In this document: piece after piece, positions 1 through 7,374 of the stretch
Numbering within the stretch: the stretch's first letter is position 1
Layout of the letters: every line of letters begins with the position of its first letter
DNA from: an uncultured Paracoccaceae bacterium
GTDB taxonomy: Bacteria > Pseudomonadota > Alphaproteobacteria > Rhodobacterales > Rhodobacteraceae
DNA length: 64,000 nucleotides
Assembly (NCBI GenBank): GCA_947500825.1
Contig: CANMTR010000005.1
Coordinates: forward strand, 1-64,000
Direction: 5' to 3'
The notes under the pieces: model-generated
What the model was told of the DNA's origin: nothing
Databases searched by the model: none
Seen by the model: the letters and a program-made list of their open reading frames with translations, nothing else
Made by a program: the position numbers and the translations under genes

Positions 1-1
1 C

Positions 2-130
2 AGACGGACTGATCAGCTCGGCCACGCCGACATCCGTCGGGCCTGCCATGAGCTACACCATGCAGTGGGACACGATCTGACCATGGCGGCCTGCAACCTC
101 GCCAGATTGCCGAAACTCTTGGCAGTCTGA
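2..130 (+). mobile_element. IS5-like transposase, C-terminal fragment
   Basis: The first 129 bases read as one frame ending in TGA and finishing with the residues MAACNLARLPKLLAV. This closely resembles the AAYNLVRLPKLL ending that I know from IS5-family DDE transposases. The rest of the gene lies beyond the left edge of the window or has been lost. The residues before the tail do not align clearly with the family, so it may be a degraded copy. It marks the start of an accessory patch that runs to the tRNA-Ala gene. Confidence 0.5.
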
Positions 131-234
131 CCAACAGAGCGACCCCAGACCAGAGCTCGCCGCCCCCCAAGACCCGCCTTCAAACCGTCACGACAGGAAC
201 AGCGTTCTCCACGACCGACTTCTTCAGCACCCTG

Positions 235-882
235 CTAAACACCGCATGATAAGGATCGAAGGCGGCCTGATAAGAGAGCTGTATCATTCATGCCACCTTT
301 AAAGCATTGATCCGCTAGCCAATAGTACATGCCAAGAGCGATGTCATAATTCACATGAAATTCTTGAACGGCACCGCAGTCAGTAATGACTGGCTCAATT
401 ATATTCTTATCTACCATATCGTCGATTACGTGCTTCGGCAGATCTTTGATATACGGGAAAATTTTGGTTTTGTGCTTCCTTTTTATTCGCGACAGCAAAT
501 GCGCAAATATTTCCTGCGCACTTGCGTAATAAGACCATTCCTCCAAAAGAGCCGCAAAAAGGACTTTTTGGTCTAGAGCTTCTTCAAAATAATCAAATCG
601 ATCTACCTTATCGAGCTTGGCCCATAGTCCAACAATTCCATCCTTGGCTGTACGCCGCCTTTTGTAGTAGCTCAGGCTCTCGATAATGTCATCTGCAATT
701 TCACCCCCCAACCATTCCTCTGTCAGCTTATTCGCAAGCTTTTCAAGCGCGTTGTATCCACCAAGATCGGTAAGTGGGTGGTTGTGTATCTCAACCACCG
801 AGGTTTTGTTACCTCCAACTTGGTCGCCGCCTACTTGAGAGCTCGACTGATCGGTATTTGTCGGATGGTTATGTGTGCTCAT
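235..882 (-). CDS. Hypothetical protein with N-terminal VGGDQV repeat; possible ABC-3C-type C-terminal domain
   Basis: This 215-residue soluble protein starts at an ATG that overlaps the stop of the upstream small membrane protein gene by four bases (ATGA), so the two are probably translationally coupled. Residues 14-27 hold a short repeat, SQVGGDQVGGNKT, of the type that precedes the body of many bacterial conflict-system proteins. The remainder is helical and charged and ends near ALGMYYWLADQC. That ending reminds me of the C-terminal domains of ABC-three-component (ABC-3C) effectors, which often finish in a G-M-Y-x-L-x-x-x-C-H type motif. No ABC ATPase gene is nearby. The gene is visibly more AT-rich than the rest of the window, suggesting horizontal acquisition. 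The ABC-3C link is inference; the shared repeat is seen directly. Confidence 0.65.
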   Translation of the reverse strand: MSTHNHPTNTDQSSSQVGGDQVGGNKTSVVEIHNHPLTDLGGYNALEKLANKLTEEWLGGEIADDIIESLSYYKRRRTAKDGIVGLWAKLDKVDRFDYFEEALDQKVLFAALLEEWSYYASAQEIFAHLLSRIKRKHKTKIFPYIKDLPKHVIDDMVDKNIIEPVITDCGAVQEFHVNYDIALGMYYWLADQCFKGGMNDTALLSGRLRSLSCGV

Positions 883-1055
883 TTTTTACGGGTTCGCACT
901 TGATCTCCCGCAACTTGATCGCCGCCGACGTGAGAGCCACTTTGTTTCACATTTCGGCCACCTCGAATCGCCACATTCTTCTGATAAACAAATGTGAGCA
1001 GAGATCCTGCAACGGCACTGACAAAAGCGCAAATTATTTCGCTAATATATTCCAT
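879..1055 (-). CDS. Small membrane protein with VGGDQVAGDQV tail
   Basis: This 58-residue protein has one hydrophobic segment at about residues 3-24 (EIICAFVSAVAGSLLTFVY), followed by a basic stretch and a tail reading VKQSGSHVGGDQVAGDQV. The tail carries the same VGGDQV repeat as the N-terminus of the downstream protein. The ATG at 1055 is preferred because GGCGGAG lies just upstream. An in-frame ATG at 1112 would add 19 residues but lacks a ribosome-binding site. Its stop overlaps the next start (ATGA). A plausible reading is a membrane anchor that recruits the soluble partner through like-with-like repeat contacts, but no function is proven. Confidence 0.6.
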   Translation of the reverse strand: MEYISEIICAFVSAVAGSLLTFVYQKNVAIRGGRNVKQSGSHVGGDQVAGDQVRTRKK

Positions 1056-1439
1056 AGTGCTCCGCCTGCTTCCTGCTAAGTACGCATAGATAATTAAATG
1101 AGGAAAGGGCATTCAAGTGGCAGTCAACACAATACGATTCCATAGGGCAAGAATAAAGACGCACGGATCAAAATACGCATTGCGCGGTCAGAGGCATCCA
1201 GCTCAATCCGGCTGCCCTCCTCCGAGCACAGCAGCTTGCGGCTGCGAGGGTTGAAGTTGAAGGTAGGTAGTGTGTAGCCTAAGTCCGCGCCGGGCCGGGA
1301 GCCCCGGGCTGTTGGAAGCCGGAGGGACCGCGCGGTCTGTCCGCTTCAGCAGTTTCAATGTGTCATCTGGTGGTGACGGTCAATTGGCCAGCTGCATACA
1401 GAAGAAGGCGGCACGTGTTGCAGTGTCGGCGCACGCCAG
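1056..1439. other. Gene-poor stretch in the accessory patch
   Basis: No convincing gene is seen here. The left part (1056-1140) is AT-rich and probably holds the promoter of the two-gene cassette. On the minus strand, about 1125-1266 reads openly as a segment containing FNFNPRSRKLLCSEEGSRI followed by ELDASDRAMRILIRA. This loosely resembles the start of an OmpR-type winged-helix domain and could be a remnant, but it has no start or complete domain. Confidence 0.3.
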
Positions 1440-1920
1440 CTACGTGATTTCGTATTCGAGCGGAATGTAGGTTTCACGCGTGACGGTTAACGTTGCTTTG
1501 GCTTCGGCGCGTGTCCGCTTGTGCTTGGCATCTTGTCCGAAAACTGCATCCCAGAATGGCGCCAGGAAGACGCGACGGGTGTAGCGGGCTGCCCTGGCAG
1601 AGGCGGCGACGTGGGGTGGCGCGGGGAGGCCGCTGAGCGTCAGGTAGCCCAGTGTGTCGGGAATGCCGCGGTCGAAGGTTGCGGGGCCGGAGAGTGTTTG
1701 TGCGGCGCTGTAAGCGCTCAGGTCCCTCCCCCCATATCTGCTCGGCACAGGCTATACGGTCGGCCCAGGGGAGAGCGTCCCCGCCGCTGGCCAATTCTTC
1801 GCTGATGGTCGCGCGACCGGTTTCGGAGATCGTGTGAAAGCCGCGGCGGGCGAATTCTATGGTCAGGCTGGTCTTGCCCGAAGCGGGGCCGTCCGTCACC
1901 ACAAGGAAGTGATCGCTCAC
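1440..1920 (-). pseudogene. AAA-type (AAA_28) nucleotide kinase-like ATPase, frameshifted
   Basis: The frame starting at 1920 encodes a Walker A P-loop (DGPASGKTSL, about residues 9-18), then SETGRATISEELASGGDALPW, which is typical of the AAA_28 family (predicted ATPases of about 180 residues). At about 1725-1737, in a run of six C on the plus strand, the homology moves to another frame. There it continues with RDLSAYSAAQTLSGPATFDRG, the family's D-R-G-I-P-D motif and a QDAKHKRTRAEA segment. The end is shorter than I expect for the family. One indel in a homopolymer explains the break, so a sequencing error is possible. The gene lies beside tRNA-Ala in the accessory patch. Confidence 0.75.
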
Positions 1921-2090
1921 GGCTATCCACGGGTTTGACAGGAGGGAAGGGCTTCGAAGCCATCAGCACGCCGAACGGCGCGGATTGAGGCAACATGGTT
2001 TTCATAATGAGAACAGCACCGGTCTGCACGGCAGAGGTAAATCCTCTGACGATAAAGGCAGAACTATCCGGTGCTTTTCAAAATCGATAA

Positions 2091-2166
2091 TGGTGGAGCC
2101 TAGCGGGATCGAACCGCTGACCTCCTGCATGCCATGCAGGCGCTCTCCCAGCTGAGCTAAGGCCCC
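2091..2166 (-). tRNA. tRNA-Ala (anticodon GGC)
   Basis: The minus strand begins GGGGCCTTAGCTCAGCTGGG and ends with GGTTCGATCCCGCTAGGCTC then CACCA. It folds as a standard 76-nt cloverleaf with an encoded CCA end. The anticodon arm is CCTGC-ATGGCAT-GCAGG, which gives the anticodon GGC. It sits at the right border of the accessory patch, a usual place for integration of mobile elements, although I see no duplicated 3' end of the tRNA at the left. Confidence 0.96.
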
Positions 2167-2256
2167 ATTCCGACATCGCCATTCGGCGGTGTGCGGCATC
2201 CTCTAGAGAAGGCGCGGAAGCGATTCAAGCGAAAAACCGCGCCTTCGCAGAGGAAA

Positions 2257-2592
2257 TCAGTCGTCGTTGGTATTCTCGTCGGAGACGTCGGTCAGCTCCT
2301 CGAGGGAGACGTTGTCGTCCTCGTCGTCGTCTTCGAGCACGTCGTCGCTCATGTTCACCTGGTTGCCGCTGCTGTCGTCCTCGTCCAGCACGACTTCCTC
2401 CTCGTCGTTCTGCTCCTTCTTGGACGAACGCTTGTCAGCCTTGTCGGCGAGCATGGTGCGGTTGCTCTTGCCGGTCTCGAGCGTGACGACCTCGCCGGTG
2501 TAAGGCGAGACGACCGGGTCGCGGTTCAGGTCGTAGAAGCGCTTGCCCGTCGTGGGGCAGAGCCGCTTCGTTCCCCATTCTTCCTTGGGCAT
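2257..2592 (-). CDS. TIGR02300 / FYDLN-acid family protein
   Basis: This 111-residue protein starts MPKEEWGTKRLCPTTGKRFY and continues with DLNRDPVVSPYTGE, the signature of the FYDLN-acid family of alphaproteobacteria. The N-terminal half is a small domain with a single Cys. After a Lys/Arg-rich patch the C-terminal half is extremely acidic (runs of E and D such as EDDDEDD), typical of the family. The start at 2592 follows GAGGGTGTCT, a good ribosome-binding site. The in-frame codons upstream to 2643 do not match the family. The family's function is unknown. The gene is divergent from the metallopeptidase gene and just downstream of tRNA-Ala on the map. Confidence 0.9.
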   Translation of the reverse strand: MPKEEWGTKRLCPTTGKRFYDLNRDPVVSPYTGEVVTLETGKSNRTMLADKADKRSSKKEQNDEEEVVLDEDDSSGNQVNMSDDVLEDDDEDDNVSLEELTDVSDENTNDD

Positions 2593-2752
2593 AGACACCC
2601 TCTTCGATAATGCCAGTGTGCGGGATCGCAGTGGCACTGCCACAGGGGCACGGGGCTGTCAAACCGTCGATTGCCGTCCGGGGCTTGCACGGCCCCCGGG
2701 CTTGCCGGAATGTCGGCCCCCACAGGGCAGAGGCACGAGAGACGTGAGGGAC

Positions 2753-3454
2753 ATGGTATCCGCCGCGCCGACGACGAAGATCCTGCCGGGAGAGCCGCCG
2801 GTCGAGATCCGCCTGCGGGTGTCCGCACGGGCGCGCCGGATCACGCTCCGGGTCTCGGCGCTCGACGGGCGGGTGACGCTGACATGCCCCGCCGCGGTGC
2901 CCGAGCGCGAGGCGATGTCCTTCGCCGCGAGCAAGGCCGGCTGGATCCACGCCCAGATCGCGGGGCGGGCGGCGACGCGCCGGCCCGCGATCGGCGGCAC
3001 GATCCCGGTGTCCGGTCACGCGCACGAGATCGTCGCGGGGGCCCCGGGAATGGAAGCCGGACGCCTGCGCGTCCGGCCCGATCGGGCGGCGGGGCCGCAG
3101 GTGGCCCTGCTGTTGAAGCGCGCCGCGCGGGACCGGCTCGCCCGGGCGGTGGCGCTGCATGCCGGGGCGCTCGACGTTTCGGTGGGGCGGACAACCTTGC
3201 GCGACACGCGCTCGCGCTGGGGGTCGTGCAACCATCGGGGAGACCTGATGTTCTCGTGGCGGCTAGTCATGGCGCCGCCCGAGGTGCTGGACTACGTGGC
3301 CGCGCACGAGGTCGCCCACAGGCGTCGGATGGACCATTCGCCGGCCTACTGGCAGATCTGCGAAAGCCTCTGCCCCGACTGGCGGACACATCGCGACTGG
3401 CTGCGCGCGCACGGCGCCGACCTCCATGCCTGGCGCTTTGGGGTCGAGGATTGA
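2753..3454 (+). CDS. YgjP-type M48-like metallopeptidase (DUF45)
   Basis: This protein of 233 residues belongs to the YgjP/WLM metallopeptidase group. The zinc motif HEVAH (in YVAAHEVAHRRRMDHSPAYW) lies in the last quarter, followed by the conserved DHSPAYW segment. Upstream is the conserved DTRSRWGSCNHRGDLMFSWR stretch that precedes the active site in this family. Relatives usually read HELAHL, and the substitutions here keep both zinc His residues and the Glu. The ATG at 2753 is preferred because GTGAGGGAC lies immediately upstream. The gene overlaps nothing upstream and is followed by a GntR regulator 31 bases later. The cellular substrate is unknown. Confidence 0.88.
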   Translation: MVSAAPTTKILPGEPPVEIRLRVSARARRITLRVSALDGRVTLTCPAAVPEREAMSFAASKAGWIHAQIAGRAATRRPAIGGTIPVSGHAHEIVAGAPGMEAGRLRVRPDRAAGPQVALLLKRAARDRLARAVALHAGALDVSVGRTTLRDTRSRWGSCNHRGDLMFSWRLVMAPPEVLDYVAAHEVAHRRRMDHSPAYWQICESLCPDWRTHRDWLRAHGADLHAWRFGVED

Positions 3455-3485
3455 CGCGCCCGCGGGCCTTTCGCATCGTAGCGCC

Positions 3486-4154
3486 ATGCTGATGCAGTCG
3501 CGCCCCGATCCCGTCGCGGCCCCGGCCCACGACCGGGTCTACCGCGCGCTGCGCATCCGCATCATGTACGGCGAGATGTCGCCCGGCCAGGCGCTGACCC
3601 TGCGGGGCATCGGCCGTGATTTCGGCGTCTCGATGACGCCCGCGAGGGAGGCGGTGCGGCGCTTGGCGGCCGAGGGCGCCCTGTCGCTGTCGCCGTCGGG
3701 GCGGGTGACGACGCCGGACCTGTCGCCCGACCGGATCGAGGAGCTTGCAGCCCTCCGCGCCCTGCTGGAGGTGGAGCTGGCCAGCCGGGCGCTGCCACGC
3801 GCGCATCTCGCGCTCCTCGACCGGATGGAGGCGCAGGACACGGCCATCGCCGAGGCTGTGGTCAAGCGCGACGCGGTCGCCTATCTGCGCCGCAACCTCG
3901 ACTTCCACCGGATGCTCTACCTGCGCGCCCAGGCGCCGGCCATGCTGGCCATGGCGGAGACGGTGTGGCTTCAGCTCGGCCCCACCATGCGCGCGCTCTA
4001 CGCCCGGCTGGAGCGCACCACGCCGCCGGCCGGGCACCGCCTGATCCTGGCCGCCCTGCGGGCGGGGGACGAGCCGGGCTTGCGCCTGGCGGTGCGGGCC
4101 GACGTGACCAGGGGGCTGAGGATGATCCTGACGGGAGACGGCGGGGTGGTCTGA
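3486..4154 (+). CDS. GntR-family (FadR/FCD subfamily) transcriptional regulator
   Basis: This 222-residue DNA-binding regulator has an N-terminal winged helix at about residues 10-75: VYRALRIRIMYGEMSPGQAL, the GIGRDFGVSMTPAREAVRRL recognition region, and a wing near SPSGRVTTPD. A helical FCD ligand-binding domain follows (DRIEELAALRALLEVELA, then NLDFHRMLYLRA, which carries metal/ligand-binding D and H residues of the fold). The start at 3486 has a neighbouring ATG two codons later. The gene follows the metallopeptidase closely and could be co-transcribed with it. The ligand cannot be predicted; FCD regulators usually respond to organic acids. Confidence 0.88.
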   Translation: MLMQSRPDPVAAPAHDRVYRALRIRIMYGEMSPGQALTLRGIGRDFGVSMTPAREAVRRLAAEGALSLSPSGRVTTPDLSPDRIEELAALRALLEVELASRALPRAHLALLDRMEAQDTAIAEAVVKRDAVAYLRRNLDFHRMLYLRAQAPAMLAMAETVWLQLGPTMRALYARLERTTPPAGHRLILAALRAGDEPGLRLAVRADVTRGLRMILTGDGGVV

Positions 4155-4510
4155 CTTTCCGCTTCCCGCCGCGGCGGAACGGCGGCCGCGGGACGTATCG
4201 CGGCCTCGAACGGCTGGGCAGGCTCGGTGCAGGCGATGGGGGGCACATCGCTCCCTCTCTGCCGCTCCCTACGGCTCGCGTCAGGGAAGCGCGACATACT
4301 CAACCGTAACGACGGGATCGCCAGCCGAGCGGGTTACGGGGCTTGCGCCGCGATCCGCAAGCCGACGGACCGCTACGAGGCCGCGCGCGTCGTCGGGGTG
4401 GATCGGGAAGCGGTCCCGAGCGGCGTCTCCCGCCCGGCTGGGGCTCGTGCGGCACGTCCGCGAGGGGCGTGCCGCTGGTGCCGGGCCAGGGCTGGCCCGG
4501 GCGCAGGCGC
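4155..4510. other. Convergent intergenic region with GC-rich hairpin
   Basis: This 356-base region lies between the convergent GntR regulator and lpd genes. I see no gene in it. At 4480-4502 there is a strong GC-only hairpin (GCCGGGCCAG, GG loop, CTGGCCCGGGC) just past the lpd stop. It could stop or stabilise the lpd transcript, but no U-run follows on either strand. The rest is GC-rich with no recognisable signal. Confidence 0.35.
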
Positions 4511-5893
4511 TCAGGAGTGGATCGGTCCGTCGCCGCAGGCCAGAGCGGCCTCGCGCACCGCCTCGGAATAGGTCGGGTGGGCATGGCAGGTCAGCGCCAG
4601 ATCCTCGGCGGCGGCCCCGAACTCCATCGCCACGCAGATCTCGTGGATCAGGTCGCCCGCCATGGGGCCGATGATGTGGGCGCCCAGGATGCGGTCGGTC
4701 TTCTCGTGGGCGAGGATCTTGACGAAGCCGTCGGCGGCGAAGTTCGCCTTCGCGCGGCCATTGCCCACGAAGGAGAACTTGCCTGCCTTGTAGGGTACGC
4801 CGTCGTCCTTCAGCTGCGCCTCGGTGCGGCCGACGCTGGCGACCTCGGGGTGGGTGTAGATGACCGACGGGATCACCTCGTAGCTCACGTGGCCGGCCTT
4901 GCCGGCGATGCGCTCGGCCACGGCCATGCCCTCGTCCTCGGCCTTGTGGGCCAGCATCGGGCCCGTGACCGCGTCGCCGATGGCATAGACCCCGTCCACG
5001 TTCGTGGCCCAGTGGCCGTCCGTGCCGACCTGTCCCTTGTCGGTGGTCTCGACGCCGAGCTCCGAAAGGCCCAGCCCGTCGGTGTAGGGCTTGCGGCCGG
5101 TGGAGACGAGCACGATGTCGGCCTCGATCGTCTGCTCCTCGTCGCCCTTCTTGTAGGTGACGGTGCAGCCCTCGTCGCCGGACGTGACGTCTTGGACGGC
5201 GGCGCCCAGCACGAAGTCGAGCCCCTGCTTGCCCAGGATCTTCTTGAACTGCTTCTGCACCTCGCCGTCCATCGTGGGCGTGATCGTGTCGAGATACTCG
5301 ACCACCGTCACCTCCGAGCCCAGGCGGGCATAGACGGAGCCCATCTCCAGACCGATGACGCCGGCGCCGATGACGACCATGCGCTTGGGGATCTCGGCGA
5401 GGCTGAGCGCCCCGGTGGAGGAGACGATCCTCTTCTCGTCGATCTCCACGCCGGGCAGGGAAGAGGGAACGGAGCCGGTGGCGATGACGATGTTCTTGGC
5501 CTCGTGGGTCTCGTCGCCGACCTTGACCTTGCCGGCCTCGGGGATCGAGCCCCAGCCCTTGAGCCAGTCGATCTTGTTTTTCTTGAACAGGAACTCGATG
5601 CCCTTGGTGTTCTGCTCGATCGTGCCCGCCTTGTAGTCCTGCATCTTCGACCAGTCGACCTGGGGGGCATCGCCCATCAGGCCCATCTTGGCGAAGTTCT
5701 CCTGCGCCTCGTGGAGCATCTCGGTGGAGTGCAGGAGCGCCTTGGAGGGGATGCAGCCGATGTTGAGGCAGGTACCGCCGAGCGTCTCGCGGCCCTCGAC
5801 GCAGGCGGTCTTCAGCCCGAGCTGTGCACAGCGGATCGCGCAGACGTAGCCGCCGGGGCCGGAGCCGATGATGATGACGTCGTAGCTGGACAT
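4511..5893 (-). CDS. lpd: Dihydrolipoyl dehydrogenase (E3) of 2-oxoglutarate dehydrogenase
   Basis: This 460-residue FAD-dependent disulfide oxidoreductase reoxidises dihydrolipoyl groups on E2 with NAD+. The FAD-binding GSGPGG is at residues 10-15. The redox-active disulfide is C42/C47 in [14 protein letters not shown] second nucleotide-binding fold reads [14 protein letters not shown], and the C-terminal His-Glu pair lies in HAHPTYSEA (about H439 and E444). Length is normal for the family. It closes a minus-strand cluster running mdh-sucC-sucD-odhA-odhB-lpd, so it is most likely the E3 dedicated to the 2-oxoglutarate complex. It is 31 bases downstream of the MAPEG gene. Confidence 0.97.
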   Translation of the reverse strand: MSSYDVIIIGSGPGGYVCAIRCAQLGLKTACVEGRETLGGTCLNIGCIPSKALLHSTEMLHEAQENFAKMGLMGDAPQVDWSKMQDYKAGTIEQNTKGIEFLFKKNKIDWLKGWGSIPEAGKVKVGDETHEAKNIVIATGSVPSSLPGVEIDEKRIVSSTGALSLAEIPKRMVVIGAGVIGLEMGSVYARLGSEVTVVEYLDTITPTMDGEVQKQFKKILGKQGLDFVLGAAVQDVTSGDEGCTVTYKKGDEEQTIEADIVLVSTGRKPYTDGLGLSELGVETTDKGQVGTDGHWATNVDGVYAIGDAVTGPMLAHKAEDEGMAVAERIAGKAGHVSYEVIPSVIYTHPEVASVGRTEAQLKDDGVPYKAGKFSFVGNGRAKANFAADGFVKILAHEKTDRILGAHIIGPMAGDLIHEICVAMEFGAAAEDLALTCHAHPTYSEAVREAALACGDGPIHS

Positions 5894-5924
5894 TGGGGCC
5901 TCTCGTCGAAGGGTTCGGAAGAGG

Positions 5925-6335
5925 TCATAGCAGGGCGGCGAGCAGCATCAACAGCGTGGCGATCCAGCCCGCCCCGAAGATCATCGACCGCCCCGGCACC
6001 CAGCCGAAGGCGTAGGCGGGCACGTAGAGGATGCGGGCGATCAGATAGACGACCGCGCAGAGGCCCGTGAACCAGCTCGACTGCTCCGAGACGGAGACCA
6101 CGAGCGCGGCCACGGCGAACAGCAGAAGCGCCTCGTTGTGGTTCTGGTACGCGCGGGCGAGGCGCCCCGTGCGGATCGAGACCTGCTCGGACAGGGGGGC
6201 GGACATCCGGCCCGGATCGCGGGGGCTCATGGTCTTGCCGGGGCCCAGTTCCAGGTTCGCGGGCACGGCGAAGAGCGCGAGTTGCACCGCCTGCAGAACG
6301 CCCGCCAGGGCGAGCACGATGAGTTCCGGCGTCAT
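5925..6335 (-). CDS. MAPEG-family membrane protein
   Basis: This 136-residue protein has four predicted membrane segments (about residues 3-25, 65-85, 88-105 and 115-135). It carries the MAPEG pattern: [18 protein letters not shown] (R-x-x-x-N-x-x-E/F region), followed by a hydrophobic stretch and [11 protein letters not shown], which is typical of the family's R-x-x-Y motif. Family members include glutathione-dependent enzymes and many bacterial proteins of unknown activity. It sits between lpd and an unrecognised small gene in the 2-oxoglutarate dehydrogenase cluster. The position looks conserved by synteny rather than by shared chemistry. Confidence 0.88.
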   Translation of the reverse strand: MTPELIVLALAGVLQAVQLALFAVPANLELGPGKTMSPRDPGRMSAPLSEQVSIRTGRLARAYQNHNEALLLFAVAALVVSVSEQSSWFTGLCAVVYLIARILYVPAYAFGWVPGRSMIFGAGWIATLLMLLAALL

Positions 6336-6363
6336 GGATCCTCCTCCGGGACGTGGGGGCGCC

Positions 6364-6615
6364 TCACGCGGTGGCGAGGAAATGCCCGTCGTGGCTCTTG
6401 AGATGCGAGGACAGGGCGGAGCTGCGCGCCATCCAGGCCTGGGCCTTGTCGCGGTCCGCCACCCCGTAGAGCGCCCAGAGCCGGTCGGGGGCCTCCGCCT
6501 CTTCCCACAACTGCAGCTGGGTCAGCCCGGCCTGCTCGCGCTGCTCGCGCGCGGCGTCGTAGGCCTGCCGGAACGCGGCGCGGTCGTGGGCGTCGTAGCG
6601 GATCAGAAGTTGCAC
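6364..6615 (-). CDS. Hypothetical 83-residue protein
   Basis: This small soluble protein starts VQLLIRYDAHDRAAFRQAYD and contains YGVADRDKAQAWMARSSALS. The pattern of a beta strand, two helices and further strands suggests a dimeric alpha/beta-barrel (ferredoxin-like) fold, but I do not recognise the family. The start is a GTG at 6615, chosen because GGGAGG lies nine bases upstream. The upstream frame is translated as low-complexity Ser/Pro/Arg sequence and is unlikely to be coding. It lies between the MAPEG and lipoprotein genes on the same strand, probably in the odhB-lpd transcript. Confidence 0.65.
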   Translation of the reverse strand: MQLLIRYDAHDRAAFRQAYDAAREQREQAGLTQLQLWEEAEAPDRLWALYGVADRDKAQAWMARSSALSSHLKSHDGHFLATA

Positions 6616-6688
6616 GGGTCCGGTCCTCCCAGAGATTGCGGAAGGCGAGTGAACCACGTCTGCCGACGAGGTGTCCAGCGCTTCAGGC

Positions 6689-7000
6689 CTAGCAGCGAAG
6701 GGCCGCGGCGAGGACCGTGTCGGCATAGCCCGCACCCTGCTCCTCGGTGCGTTCCACGATCTGGGAACGGGGCCGGTCGACCCAGGTGCAGCGCCCCTCG
6801 CGCGAGACCTCCCGCCGGGCGAGGGCGATGCGGGTGTCGAGGTCGCGCGGGGCGGAGGGGTCGAAGAGGAAGAGGTGCCAGCGTGCGCCGTTGCCGGCCG
6901 TCTCGGTCGATTGCACGTGGCGCACCGAGACGTCCGTGGGCAGGGGGGCTGCGCAGGCCGCCAGGAGCGGCAGCAGGGCCAGGGCGCGGCACGGCCTCAT
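6689..7000 (-). CDS. Small lipoprotein, function unknown
   Basis: This 103-residue protein begins with a clear lipoprotein signal, MRPCRALALLPLLAACAAP, with the lipobox LAAC and the modified Cys at residue 16. The mature part is about 88 residues. It contains RWHLFLFDPSAPRDLDTRIA and a Cys pair (in GRCTW and at the very C-terminus, ALRC) that could form a disulfide in the periplasm. The start codon overlaps the stop of the upstream membrane protein gene by four bases (ATGA). I do not recognise a family. It is probably translated with its upstream partner. Confidence 0.7.
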   Translation of the reverse strand: MRPCRALALLPLLAACAAPLPTDVSVRHVQSTETAGNGARWHLFLFDPSAPRDLDTRIALARREVSREGRCTWVDRPRSQIVERTEEQGAGYADTVLAAALRC

Positions 7001-7374
7001 GCCAGGTGCCCGCGTTGCCGCGCCACGCTCAGGAACAGCGACATCACCGAGAAGAGCCCCACCCAGACGAGCAGGATACCCCAGTTCGTGGCGAGCCCCA
7101 GCCCCGAGGTGGTCCAGACCGCGATCGCCACGAAGGCGGCGAGGAAGGCCAGCGAGGCGGGTATGGCGCGGGCGTCGCCCTTGAGGGCCCAGAACGCGGC
7201 CAGGCAGGCCGCGACCCCCGAGGCGAGCGCCCCCGCCAGGAGGACGCCGCGCGCCTGCGTGGCCAGCGGCCCGGCCTCGGCGCCCAGGGCGGCGTGGAAC
7301 GCGGTGCGCAGGTTCGTCAGCCCGACGAGAGCGTAGAGCGCGATCACGATCCAGAGCCAGGCCGGGCGCCGCAT
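6997..7374 (-). CDS. Small four-helix membrane protein, function unknown
   Basis: This protein of 125 residues has four hydrophobic segments (about residues 5-25, 43-64, 70-90 and 96-117), joined by very short loops. It begins [20 protein letters not shown]. The start ATG shares its A with the TGA stop of odhB, and its own stop overlaps the downstream lipoprotein start by four bases. The three genes are therefore tightly coupled. No family was recognised. A membrane protein plus lipoprotein pair directly behind odhB is unusual company for a soluble dehydrogenase complex. Confidence 0.7.
   Translation of the reverse strand: MRRPAWLWIVIALYALVGLTNLRTAFHAALGAEAGPLATQARGVLLAGALASGVAACLAAFWALKGDARAIPASLAFLAAFVAIAVWTTSGLGLATNWGILLVWVGLFSVMSLFLSVARQRGHLA

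Noticed and set aside
2002-2199. A 65-residue minus-strand open frame containing GALAQLGERLHGMQEVSGSI
   Set aside because: It is the well-known false translation of a tRNA-Ala gene read in an open frame; the tRNA at 2091-2166 explains it fully.
4343-6070. A 575-residue plus-strand open frame opposite lpd
   Set aside because: It is the antisense shadow of lpd, produced by high GC at third positions. It has a biased His/Asp/Gly/Leu composition, no ribosome-binding site and no known domain, whereas lpd matches its family throughout.
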